Below, piece by piece: positions 1 through 9,229 of a DNA stretch of 47,433 nt. The translations under genes and the position numbers were made by a program. Within the stretch, counting starts at the first letter, position 1, and each line of letters begins with the position of its first letter. The stretch covers positions 1 through 47,433 of the forward strand of contig JADHVC010000005.1 of NCBI GenBank assembly GCA_016784175.1, given 5' to 3'. The stretch is from Patescibacteria group bacterium (GTDB lineage Bacteria; Patescibacteriota; Patescibacteriia; Patescibacteriales; BS150m-G62). The notes beneath the pieces were generated by a model that was not told the DNA's origin, ran no database searches, and saw nothing but the letters and a program-made list of their open reading frames with translations.

Positions 1-762
1 TTCATTATTTAAATCAGCTACGCTTATGTTTCCATTACTTAAATCATTATATTCTTTCTTATCCTTCGTAAACTGATTAATAAGTTTAAAAATATCTTCA
101 AAACCTTTCTCTTTTAATTGGTCATAAACACCAGCTAGCGTATTTGCTGATGCTTTTAATTCATCCTCGCTTGCATACGTGCGCCCTTCAGCCCCATCAA
201 TAAATTTTGCAACTTTTTCATATTCCTCTACTTTTTTACTTGTATCTTCATCGGCTTCTACATTATGCACATCTTTTACAGCAACAATTAAATTCACTAA
301 TGATGTTGTATACTGCGAACCTCTTTCTTTAGGGTCAACGAATACTACTTTATTCTTCAATTCAAACTCTCCAAGGAATTTCAGAATTCCTTGAGTTTTT
401 ATATCAGTTTTGGATGGTTTAAATGCACCGTTATCTTGCACGCCCGGTAAAATAATTTCTTTTCCTTGATTAATAAGGCCTTTTAAATAAGACAGTGAAT
501 TGTAGTCAACTTTTTGTTGCGATAATTCCTCAGCAGGAATTACAGCTTCAGCAAGATCATTATCTTCATCCGTAACGATTTCTGTAGTATCTTCGGTGGG
601 CGACTCCGGCTCTGGCGAAGCGTTTTCAGTACCCACAGCTCTTTGTAGCTTAACCGCTCCTTCCTTTGCCGTCGTTAAATCCTTGAGATTCGTCTCACCT
701 TCAGGAAGCTTAGTATCTTCTTCTAAATTTTGCACAGTTGTCTCACTTCTTGTTTCCATCAT
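1..762 (-). CDS. Hypothetical protein, C-terminally truncated by the window edge
   Basis: Reverse strand reads MMETRSETTVQNLEEDTKLPEGETNLKDL... from ATG at 762 with no stop to base 1. Not in the ORF track because it is open at the edge. Acidic protein with no recognised domain. Confidence 0.6.
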   Translation of the reverse strand, partial: MMETRSETTVQNLEEDTKLPEGETNLKDLTTAKEGAVKLQRAVGTENASPEPESPTEDTTEIVTDEDNDLAEAVIPAEELSQQKVDYNSLSYLKGLINQGKEIILPGVQDNGAFKPSKTDIKTQGILKFLGEFELKNKVVFVDPKERGSQYTTSLVNLIVAVKDVHNVEADEDTSKKVEEYEKVAKFIDGAEGRTYASEDELKASANTLAGVYDQLKEKGFEDIFKLINQFTKDKKEYNDLSNGNISVADLNNE

Positions 763-829
763 ATAATTTAATAATTACCTAATATTAAACAAAAAAATAT
801 AATAATATTGCTTATTTTATCAAAAACTA

Positions 830-858
830 TTGACATTCAGTGTTAAATAGTGTATAAT
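830..858 (+). promoter_or_regulatory. Consensus sigma70-type promoter
   Basis: TTGACA (830-835), 17-nt spacer, TATAAT (853-858), upstream of the 988 CDS with an approx. 120-nt leader. Confidence 0.8.
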
Positions 859-987
859 GTAATTAATAGCAGTGTGGTACAGAACTTGCGGAAGAATCAA
901 GGTATACCAACCGCTTGTTCTTTTTATTACCGGTAGCTAATAAACTACTGGATTATTCGCAGTCACCCAATTAAGGAGAAACACCAC

Positions 988-1944
988 ATGTCCAAAAAGA
1001 ATGCAGGCGATCAATTATCAAGGGTCGAAGTTGACAAATCCGTCAAAGCCGAAGCAGAAACCCCCGCACCAAGAAGACAACTTATCCTACGCAGTGCGCC
1101 ACCACAACCAAAAAAAGAAATCAACTTTGACCCGTACGGACTAAATGATCTCGCTGCAAAATACCCACTAGCTGACGGGCAACTCATTTTCACGCCACCT
1201 GGCAGTGAAGGTTGGGAACAAACCGAAATAGACGACAAAGGTCAAGGTATCTTTTTTGTTCCAAAAAAGAAACAAATAGTTCAGCTGACTGAAGTCAGCG
1301 TTGAGTCAAGCGGCGGGAAAGTCTGCCGTCGATCGCTCTATCTACCAGTTGCAGAGATAGACAAAAACCAAAATGTTAGAAAGTTGGTCAGGCTTGATGA
1401 CTTCGTTAAACAACCTAATGCACACGAAGTTGCGTGGAATAGATCGTATAAGTTAATGAACGCACATGAGCGAAACGACGAGGCTAAGTTTCCAAAAGCT
1501 TTATTTTACTCTATCGTCAACCAACACCACATTCCCAATCCGGCCGCTGTTTGGCGACTGAAACGAGGCGAAACACCAAGTGCAGACGACCCACGAAAAA
1601 GTTGGCAATGGGATGGTTGCAGCCCAATCGATGCAACATTAATGGTTGTACTGTGGTGGACAAGCCACCGCGTTCCATTCGCCGGCTTCTTGGGCCACTT
1701 CAAAAGCTCGAGAAAACAATTGACCGTAACGATAATAGACACCAGCAACATGGCTCTCTTGCCATTGATCGGTTATGTAACCGGTTCGTGGCCCGAGGGT
1801 CTAAAGATCAATCCACCACAACCACTGCGTACCAAGCTAACCTACGCCGTAGATCGAATGCCACATTTTTATAAAGTCCCAATTTCCAAGCGGCTAAATG
1901 CCGCAGGTATCGAGCCCAACGAGTTCGTCTTTCCAAACAAATAA
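988..1944 (+). CDS. Hypothetical protein, no recognised family
   Basis: Long ORF with RBS aaggag upstream of ATG. Promoter upstream and terminator downstream. Confidence 0.8.
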   Translation: MSKKNAGDQLSRVEVDKSVKAEAETPAPRRQLILRSAPPQPKKEINFDPYGLNDLAAKYPLADGQLIFTPPGSEGWEQTEIDDKGQGIFFVPKKKQIVQLTEVSVESSGGKVCRRSLYLPVAEIDKNQNVRKLVRLDDFVKQPNAHEVAWNRSYKLMNAHERNDEAKFPKALFYSIVNQHHIPNPAAVWRLKRGETPSADDPRKSWQWDGCSPIDATLMVVLWWTSHRVPFAGFLGHFKSSRKQLTVTIIDTSNMALLPLIGYVTGSWPEGLKINPPQPLRTKLTYAVDRMPHFYKVPISKRLNAAGIEPNEFVFPNK

Positions 1945-2007
1945 CCAACGAATAAACCACCCATCAACCGAACCTCGGGGCGCCAACAAAGGCGTTCCGA
2001 AGTTCAC

Positions 2008-2040
2008 AACACCCAAACGAAAAGTGCGGGTGTTTTTTTC
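2008..2040 (+). terminator. Rho-independent terminator
   Basis: AACACCC ... GGGTGTT stem followed by a T run. Confidence 0.75.
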
Positions 2041-2201
2041 TTTTCAATAAACAATTAAGAATCCTTACATTCAACACAAAGATTCTATATTATTATAGCA
2101 TAATTTATCGTAAACAGGTGGGGACAACTATCGCAAAACAAATTTCCAACTATGTTATTAACACTTTACTATATATAGAAATATTTATAATATATAACGA
2201 T

Positions 2202-3110
2202 ATGGAAAGTTTTAAACAAATTCGCCCAATACCAGAAAAAGCTTTGACACCCGCTCAAGCAGAAGCTCAAATTGATGAAATTCTTATTTCTGACAATACA
2301 ATCCCAGATAAAAAGAAAAAAGAATGGGCATACATTTTTGATAATGACCCGGAAGTAGACCCCATTGCATTGCTTAAAGAGATTAAAGACTTTAAAATTA
2401 AAATACAACAAACAAAAGAACTTGATTTTGAGATAGATGTTCGCAAGACTGGACTGTCTAAAGAAGCATTATCACAATCCGTTAGCGACATTATTGCATT
2501 AATAGAAGAATCTGAACAATATGGCAATTTACTTGGTGAGGGTAATGTTGCTTTTATTTTTTTTCATGACAAATATCCAAATTATTGCTTTAAAGTAATT
2601 AAAGATGTCAGCAGTCGACACTATAGAATGGGAAACAGTGTAGATTATGAAATGGATTTGCTAGATCTACTTAATGAAATGATCAAAATTGATGGCATAA
2701 GAGCCCCAGAAGCAAAGTTTAGTATTCGGAAGGGCGATAAACACATAATGGTTATTGAAAGATTAGATGCCGTTAATCTTGAGGATATTCTTTTAGGCAG
2801 AGTGGCCGTACCACCTGACTTTGACTTTGATAGCTGCATATCAAAATTAGAAAAATATGTAGAGGCGATGCACAGCAATAATATTTATCATAGAGACCTT
2901 CATGATAGAAATATCATGATCAACATAGAAACAGGAGAATTATTCGTCATTGATCCAGGCAGATCAATCCACCACCCTGTTGGCGAAAATCCTTATTTTC
3001 TTGAGGAACATAATCTAGAACTTAAAGATGATAATGAATACTTAAAAGAACACATACGGGCATTACGCATTATGCGAAATAAACAAAAAAATCTTAATAT
3101 TCCGAATTAA
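2202..3110 (+). CDS. Protein-kinase-fold protein (HRD-type catalytic loop)
   Basis: GEGNVAFIFF...FKVIKD (P-loop/VAIK-like) and YHRDLHDRNIMINIETGELFVIDPG (catalytic loop and DxG-like). Internal ATG at 2202 preferred over the GTG at 2118. Confidence 0.65.
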   Translation: MESFKQIRPIPEKALTPAQAEAQIDEILISDNTIPDKKKKEWAYIFDNDPEVDPIALLKEIKDFKIKIQQTKELDFEIDVRKTGLSKEALSQSVSDIIALIEESEQYGNLLGEGNVAFIFFHDKYPNYCFKVIKDVSSRHYRMGNSVDYEMDLLDLLNEMIKIDGIRAPEAKFSIRKGDKHIMVIERLDAVNLEDILLGRVAVPPDFDFDSCISKLEKYVEAMHSNNIYHRDLHDRNIMINIETGELFVIDPGRSIHHPVGENPYFLEEHNLELKDDNEYLKEHIRALRIMRNKQKNLNIPN

Positions 3111-3133
3111 TCAACCAAAGAAAACCTTACTAC

Positions 3134-3162
3134 TTGACAAGAATAATTTACTATGATATCAT
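3134..3162 (+). promoter_or_regulatory. Sigma70-type promoter
   Basis: TTGACA (3134-3139), 17-nt spacer, TATCAT (3157-3162). Confidence 0.65.
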
Positions 3163-3209
3163 TCTTGTATAAGTTTATGTTTTCTTTCCTTTCATAAAGG
3201 AGAACTACA

Positions 3210-3407
3210 ATGATTGAAATATCCAAAAGCACACTAGCAGAAGCAAAAAAATATATTCCACTTCAACCTGGAGAAAAAAAAATCCAGATTCCTACTGACA
3301 AAGACCTTTGGATTATTACCGATGAAAAAGAAGAAGGTTTTACTCCATTAGGGATTATTGACGAGATAACTGGAGTAAAATATTTTCTCGCCATAAAAAA
3401 AAGGTGA
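3210..3407 (+). CDS. Small hypothetical protein (65 aa)
   Basis: ATG preceded by AAAGGAG. Own promoter and a strong downstream terminator. Confidence 0.7.
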   Translation: MIEISKSTLAEAKKYIPLQPGEKKIQIPTDKDLWIITDEKEEGFTPLGIIDEITGVKYFLAIKKR

Positions 3408-3432
3408 AATGAATTCAAGAACACAACAAACA

Positions 3433-3461
3433 AAAGACCAAGCAACTACTTGGTCTTTTTT
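3433..3461 (+). terminator. Rho-independent terminator
   Basis: AAAGACCAAG-CAACTA-CTTGGTCTTT followed by T run. Confidence 0.85.
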
Positions 3462-3488
3462 ACTTTCACAAGAATATTTAAAATAAGA

Positions 3489-3532
3489 GCCGGGATTATT
3501 TATGTGTTTAATCACATAAAATAATTCCCGGC
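3489..3532. repeat. Long inverted repeat / hairpin
   Basis: GCCGGGATTATTTATGTG / CACATAAAATAATTCCCGGC arms with two bulged bases. Confidence 0.8.
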
Positions 3533-3768
3533 GTTGATTTTGACCATCGTGTGGTCTGCATTTTACTTCTTTTGGACATCATCCATGAAGTTTTCCTTTT
3601 TTTTGTTTTTTTTATTCAGACTCCCCCCATGAACGATCACCATAGGTCCATGTCGAGTCCTCCTTTTCTTATTAATTAAGGTACATTTTGTAACTCTTCG
3701 ACTGCTAGAAACCACCTCCTTTAAAATTTTAATTCTAAAGAAAAGAAAAGAAAAACAACCAAGATTAA
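3489..3768 (-). ncRNA. Candidate intergenic small RNA / micro-ORF transcript
   Basis: Minus-strand promoter TTGACA-17-TACAAT at 3801-3773, structured segments, SD-preceded micro-ORFs, and a long terminal hairpin at 3489-3532. Confidence 0.45.
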
Positions 3769-3772
3769 CTTT

Positions 3773-3801
3773 ATTGTATATTAAAATACAAAAGATGTCA
3801 A
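3773..3801 (-). promoter_or_regulatory. Sigma70-type promoter on the minus strand
   Basis: Reverse complement reads TTGACA-TCTTTTGTATTTTAATA(17)-TACAAT. Confidence 0.7.
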
Positions 3802-3818
3802 CAATCTACTTACCTTTT

Positions 3819-4580
3819 TTATTTATTATACTTACTAGAACCTTCCCAAGCTAATTCAAAAAGCTTTTTCATAAACTCAGCAATATTTTTGTCTTCTATT
3901 AGGATACCACCGGGTCTATTTTTATATGTCATAATAGATATTTTGTTATCAAAAATTGTGATACTCGTACCAGTATCACCAAAAAATTCATACGGGACAA
4001 ACCGAGCTTCTCGCAATTTAGACTTACTGGTAGCATCAGCAACCTTACCCTGTGAACTTGTATAAATAACCTTACTTTCAATACCTTTTTTAATTCTCTT
4101 TTTTGTCATCTCTTCATCGTGTTTTGGAAAAGCTTTGTACAACTCATCTAATATGGTTGTTCCGTAAGTCTGCTTTGACTTCATTTTAAAAAGTTCACTG
4201 CGGATAGTCTTTGTTCCCTCTACCCCTTCAAAAAAACGAACAACAGGTCTATCCCCTGTTGTTCTATAAAGCACGTTTAATTCTTCTAACATCAACTGCA
4301 AAGTTTTCTCTTTGTCGTCAATTTCTTTTTTTTGTTTTTGTAATAGCCGAGTTAAATTTGCCGGATCTTCCGCCGAATAATATGTTTTACCGTCTTTCTC
4401 AACATCGCTCATTAAACCTTTTTTTGATAAAGACTCTATTATAACATAGGTGGTAGCCCGATTAATGCGAGCTTCTAGAGCTATTTTTTGAACAGTCGAA
4501 ACACCAAGTTGAAGTGCAGCTAAGTAAACACTCGCTTCCTTTTCAGAAAGACCTAATTGCATTAAGTTATTTTTGAGCAT
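3819..4580 (-). CDS. TrmB-family transcriptional regulator
   Basis: N-terminal wHTH LGLSEKEASVYLAALQLGVSTVQKIALEARINRATTYVIIESLSKKGL and TrmB-like C-terminal region. Confidence 0.8.
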   Translation of the reverse strand: MLKNNLMQLGLSEKEASVYLAALQLGVSTVQKIALEARINRATTYVIIESLSKKGLMSDVEKDGKTYYSAEDPANLTRLLQKQKKEIDDKEKTLQLMLEELNVLYRTTGDRPVVRFFEGVEGTKTIRSELFKMKSKQTYGTTILDELYKAFPKHDEEMTKKRIKKGIESKVIYTSSQGKVADATSKSKLREARFVPYEFFGDTGTSITIFDNKISIMTYKNRPGGILIEDKNIAEFMKKLFELAWEGSSKYNK

Positions 4581-4662
4581 AGAAGTAAAGGCTATTATTT
4601 AATTAATACTAATATAACACTATAATTTAAAAAATGCAATACAATATTGAGTAACTGGTTAC

Positions 4663-5193
4663 CTACTCACATGCACCGGGCTTCCAAAGACCCAATTCGT
4701 TACTTTTTGCATAGTCTTGGGCCTTCAAAAAATCTGCCTGATATTTGTATGGATACTTGTAGGTATACTCAAAAGCATAGCCTTGTTTTATTATTTCCAG
4801 ATTATAAAAAAAATCATCTTTTATTTTTGCATATCTAAGCAATCGACCATATTTATCAATATTCTCTTGAGAATCATCAGTTAGAAGTGACACTGTCTTA
4901 CCAAGCAGTAGTTCTTTGGCACGCTCACTCGCCTCTTTACCAAAGCACTCAACTAGTCGTCTTGGGTCAACCGTCTCTGGAGTGTTTATGCCAATCAGTC
5001 TTATTGCTTTTTCTTCGCCATCAATATCGACATATATAGTATCTCCGTCAACAACTTTTGTAACTAAATAATATTTAGAATTAGATTCAGATTGACTAAA
5101 ATCAACAATTTTTTGATTTATAACACTTGCTCGATCTTGATTACTTGAACAAGCGCTTAAAAATATTAAAATTAATAATACAATAATACGCAT
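4663..5193 (-). CDS. Thermonuclease (SNase-like) lipoprotein
   Basis: Lipobox LSAC. SNase motifs VVDGDTIYVDIDGEEKAIRLIGINTPET and KYGRLLRY. Start taken at MRIIVLLILIFLSAC. Confidence 0.85.
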   Translation of the reverse strand: MRIIVLLILIFLSACSSNQDRASVINQKIVDFSQSESNSKYYLVTKVVDGDTIYVDIDGEEKAIRLIGINTPETVDPRRLVECFGKEASERAKELLLGKTVSLLTDDSQENIDKYGRLLRYAKIKDDFFYNLEIIKQGYAFEYTYKYPYKYQADFLKAQDYAKSNELGLWKPGACE

Positions 5194-5236
5194 ATCTATT
5201 ATTATAACAAATATACCTAATATAATATTCACTATA

Positions 5237-5264
5237 TTGACTCAATGAATAATTTTGCTATAAT
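5237..5264 (+). promoter_or_regulatory. Promoter of tRNA-Glu
   Basis: TTGACT-16-TATAAT. Confidence 0.7.
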
Positions 5265-5295
5265 AGATTTCGAAAGTTAAAATATAGTTAATTTT

Positions 5296-5367
5296 GCCGC
5301 CATCGTCTAATGGTTAGGACACCAGGTTTTCATCCTGGTAATCGGGGTTCAATTCCCCGTGGCGGTA
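5296..5367 (+). tRNA. tRNA-Glu (anticodon UUC)
   Basis: GCCGCCATCGTCTAATGGTTAGGAC-ACCAGGTTTTCATCCTGGT-...GGGGTTCAATTCCCC-TGGCGGTA. Cloverleaf arms present, CCA not encoded. Confidence 0.95.
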
Positions 5368-5481
5368 CAAAAAATTGTTCATACTTCTCAACAATATGCC
5401 TGTGGATAACTAGTCTTTACAAAAAAATTATCACTAGTATAGAATGAAAAAATTGTTTTTAGGTAAGTATCATAAATAGTC

Positions 5482-5510
5482 TTGACATATGTATTTTTCC
5501 TTGATAAAGT
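5482..5510 (+). promoter_or_regulatory. Putative rpoB promoter
   Basis: TTGACA-17-TAAAGT, about 250 nt upstream of rpoB. Confidence 0.55.
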
Positions 5511-5763
5511 ATATAAACATTTTCAAAAAGGATTCCCATGCCCTAATCCTTAAAAAGGCGCTAACACGCCCATTAACGTGGTTCAAATACAAACTATCAA
5601 AGTTTAAAATACATATAGCAAATCAAGCCAAACTGGGTTGATATTTTTTGTTGTGAGGGTCAAGTCAAGGTAATAATTAAAAATTTATTGGATAAATATT
5701 TTCTTAATAATAGCTATTATTGGAGAAATATTTATAAAATAAATAATATTAGTTTTTTTTATT

Positions 5764-8700
5764 ATGTCAAACCATGCTAAACGCAAATATTTCACTGGGC
5801 AAGATAAAGCTATGCCATTACCAGATTTATATGAAATACAAAAAAACTCATATGACTGGTTCGCAAAAGAGGGATTAGCTAATTTATTTGATGAAATATC
5901 TCCTATTACAGATATCCTAGGGAGAGATCTTGAGTTATCGTTTGATGATTATTACTTTGATGAACCAAAATTCAACGAAGCAGAATCAAGAGCTAAAAAT
6001 GCTACATACGAAGCTCCTTTACGCGTTAACACTAAGTTAATCAATAAAAGAACTGGTCAATCTATTAAACAAGAAGTATTTTTAGGCGACTTCCCTTTAA
6101 TGACAGAAAACGGGACTTTTATTATTAACGGAATTGAGAGAGTTATCGTTTCGCAACTTATTCGTAGTTCAGGTGTTATCTTTACTGCCGAACTATCAAG
6201 AGGAAGCAAATACTACGGAGCTAAAGTTATTCCTAATAGAGGTGCCTGGCTTGAATTCGAGACAGACTCCAATAAAGTTATTTGGGTTCGTATTGATAGA
6301 AAAAGAAAAGTAGCAGCCACTTCTTTATTAAGAGTATTTGGGTATGGAACTGACGAAGAAATCATAAAACTTTATAAAGACATTGATATTAAAGCCGATG
6401 ATGATGAGAAAACTTATATAGAAGCAACTCTTGCTAAAGATGCTGCTTCGAATGAAGACGAAGGAATAAAAGAAGTCTACAAAAGAATTAGACCTGGTGA
6501 TTTAGCTACAACAGAAAATGCACGACAATTAATCCATTCTATGTTCTATCGATTCGATCGATATGATTTTGATAGAGTTGGTAGATACAAAATTAACAAA
6601 CGATTTGGCTTTGATATTCCAGTTAACAAATCGACTAGAGTCTTACGACCAGAAGATATTGTCTCTGTCATTGGAGAAATTATTAGATTAAACATAACTC
6701 AAGCTCCAGAAGACGATATTGATCATCTGGGAAATAGAAGAATAAGAGCTATCGGTGAATTAATTCAAAATAAATTCAGAATAGGACTTTCAAGATTAGA
6801 AAGAATCATCAGAGATAAAATGAGTACAGCTGATGTTTCTACTTTAACGCCGAACAAACTAATTAATGCTCGACCAATTATTGGTGTAGTAAAAGAGTTC
6901 TTCATGTCCTCTCAACTCTCCCAATTCATGGACCAAACCAATCCACTTTCTGAACTTGAACACAAAAGAAGATTGTCAGCTATGGGACCAGGTGGTTTAT
7001 CACGTGAAAGAGCTGGATTCGATGTTCGAGATGTACATACAACTCACTATGGAAGAATTTGTCCGATTGCTACTCCAGAAGGACCGAACATTGGTTTAGT
7101 AGGTCATCTTGCTAGTTATTCTCGATTGAATAGCTACGGCTTCTTAGAGGCCCCATATTTACGTGCTTTACATGATATCCCTAATGATCCTCTTATTACT
7201 ACTGGAAAAATTGCCCGAGAAGACATAAAAGACAAAGCTAATAAAGTTATTGTCAGAGCTGGCACAAAAATTAGCAACGAAAAAGCAAAATTACTTGCAA
7301 AAACATTAAAAAAAGACAGGACAATAGCAATTAAACCAGTACTCACAGATCAAATTGAATATCTTGATGCATTTGAAGAAGAAAAATATACCACAGCTGC
7401 TTTTACTGTACCTCGTGACAAAGAAGGTTATTTCTTGGTTGATAGTTGTGACGGAAGAAAGCATGGCAAGCCAAACACTGTTGATGTAACAGAAATTGAT
7501 TTTATCGGAGTGGCTGCTCATCAAATTATTTCTATTGCTACTGCCCTAATCCCATTCATGGAGCACGATGATGGACAACGTGCTTTAATGGGAACAAACA
7601 TGCAACGACAGGCAATTCCATTAATTATTTCGGAATCCCCCATTGTAGGAACAGGTATTGAAGCGAGAGCTGCAAAAGACTCTGGGCATATTTTAATTGC
7701 TTCAGAAGATGGAGTTGTTACTCAAGTTGATGGATTTACAATTACAATAAAAAACAAAAAAGATGAAGAAAAAATTTATCAATTAACAAAATTCTTAAAA
7801 TCTAATGCGTCAACTTGTATTAACCAACAACCGCTTGTAAACATTGGCCAAATCATCAAAAAAGGAGATTCGCTAAACGACTCATACGCTACCGAAAATG
7901 GTGAACTAGCATTAGGTAAAAATGTTTTAATTGCCTTTATGAGTTGGGAGGGTTACAACTATGAAGATGCTATCATTATCGCAGACACCTTAGTTCACAG
8001 AGATACCTTCACATCTATCCACATCGAAAATCACACAATCGATATCAGAGATACAAAGCTAGGCCCAGAACTTATCACTAACGACATACCAAATATTAGT
8101 GAAGAAAAACTAAAAGACCTAGACGAAGAAGGTATCATTCGCATAGGAGCCGATGTTAAGTCTGGTGATATTCTAGTTGGTAAAATTACACCTAAAGGCG
8201 AAACAGAATTATCTGCCGAAGAAAAATTACTTAAAGCAATTTTCGGTGAAAAAGCTAAAGATGTAAGAGACTCTTCATTATACTTAGAACACGGTGAGCA
8301 CGGTAAAATTGTTGATGTTAAGATATTTTCCAGAGAAGATGGAGATAAACTATCAGCTGGAATTATCAAATCTGTTCAAATTTCTGTTGCTGGACTAAGA
8401 AAGATTCAAGCTGGTGACAAGCTAGCTGGTCGCCATGGGAACAAAGGTGTTATTTCAAAAATTGTTCCAAGAGAAGACATGCCTTTCATGGCCGATGGAA
8501 CAACAATTGATGTAATATTACCACCGCTAGGTATTATTTCTCGTATGAACCTTGGGCAGTTATTAGAAACTCACTTAGGACTAGCCGCAAAAACCCTAAA
8601 TTACAAAGTAGCAACTCCCCCGCTAAACGGAATAAGCGAAGAAACAATCAAGTCAGAATTAAAGCGAGCAGGTTTCCCAGAAGATGGAAAAGTGGAATTA

Positions 8701-9165
8701 TTTGATGGTAAGACAGGACTACCTTATGACAACAAAATAACCATTGGTTACAAATATATTCTAAAATTAAACCACATGGTTGAAGATAAGATCCACCAAA
8801 GATCTATTGGACCATATTCATTAATTACACAACAACCACTTGGAGGTAAGGCACAATTTGGTGGACAAAGATTTGGAGAGATGGAAGTATGGGCACTACA
8901 AGCTTATGGTGCTGCTCATACTCTACAAGAAATTCTAACCATTAAATCTGATGATGTAGCAGGCAGAAGTAAGGCTTATGAGTCGATCATTAAAGGAGAA
9001 TCAATCGGCAAATTAAATATCCCAGAATCGTTTAATGTACTAGTAAGAGAATTAAAAGCGCTATGCTTTGATGTTGAACTAATAGAGAAAAACGGCACAA
9101 ATAAAGAAAAGGTAGATGAAGTAGCAAATACTATCGTCGAAATAGACGAAAGTGAGCAAAAATAA
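5764..9165 (+). CDS. rpoB: DNA-directed RNA polymerase subunit beta
   Basis: Canonical motifs SSQLSQFMDQTNPLSELEHKRRLSAMGPGGLSRERAGFDVRDVH and GHGEHGKIVDV/GDKLAGRHGNKGVISKI. Confidence 0.99.
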   Translation: MSNHAKRKYFTGQDKAMPLPDLYEIQKNSYDWFAKEGLANLFDEISPITDILGRDLELSFDDYYFDEPKFNEAESRAKNATYEAPLRVNTKLINKRTGQSIKQEVFLGDFPLMTENGTFIINGIERVIVSQLIRSSGVIFTAELSRGSKYYGAKVIPNRGAWLEFETDSNKVIWVRIDRKRKVAATSLLRVFGYGTDEEIIKLYKDIDIKADDDEKTYIEATLAKDAASNEDEGIKEVYKRIRPGDLATTENARQLIHSMFYRFDRYDFDRVGRYKINKRFGFDIPVNKSTRVLRPEDIVSVIGEIIRLNITQAPEDDIDHLGNRRIRAIGELIQNKFRIGLSRLERIIRDKMSTADVSTLTPNKLINARPIIGVVKEFFMSSQLSQFMDQTNPLSELEHKRRLSAMGPGGLSRERAGFDVRDVHTTHYGRICPIATPEGPNIGLVGHLASYSRLNSYGFLEAPYLRALHDIPNDPLITTGKIAREDIKDKANKVIVRAGTKISNEKAKLLAKTLKKDRTIAIKPVLTDQIEYLDAFEEEKYTTAAFTVPRDKEGYFLVDSCDGRKHGKPNTVDVTEIDFIGVAAHQIISIATALIPFMEHDDGQRALMGTNMQRQAIPLIISESPIVGTGIEARAAKDSGHILIASEDGVVTQVDGFTITIKNKKDEEKIYQLTKFLKSNASTCINQQPLVNIGQIIKKGDSLNDSYATENGELALGKNVLIAFMSWEGYNYEDAIIIADTLVHRDTFTSIHIENHTIDIRDTKLGPELITNDIPNISEEKLKDLDEEGIIRIGADVKSGDILVGKITPKGETELSAEEKLLKAIFGEKAKDVRDSSLYLEHGEHGKIVDVKIFSREDGDKLSAGIIKSVQISVAGLRKIQAGDKLAGRHGNKGVISKIVPREDMPFMADGTTIDVILPPLGIISRMNLGQLLETHLGLAAKTLNYKVATPPLNGISEETIKSELKRAGFPEDGKVELFDGKTGLPYDNKITIGYKYILKLNHMVEDKIHQRSIGPYSLITQQPLGGKAQFGGQRFGEMEVWALQAYGAAHTLQEILTIKSDDVAGRSKAYESIIKGESIGKLNIPESFNVLVRELKALCFDVELIEKNGTNKEKVDEVANTIVEIDESEQK

Positions 9166-9229
9166 ACAATAAGCCTAAATAATTTATTAATACTCAAATC
9201 ATAACTTCTAAATTCTAAAATTCTAATTT

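Noticed and set aside
179-394. 71-aa plus-strand ORF
   Set aside because: Antisense to the longer minus-strand ORF open to the window start.
2118-2201. N-terminal extension of the kinase-like ORF from GTG 2118
   Set aside because: Low-complexity AT-rich translation; ATG 2202 gives a more plausible start.
3578-3715. Confident call of a 45-aa basic protein
   Set aside because: The GTG directly abuts the SD-like AAGGAG with no spacer, and there is no alternative start at proper spacing; kept only as part of the transcript finding.
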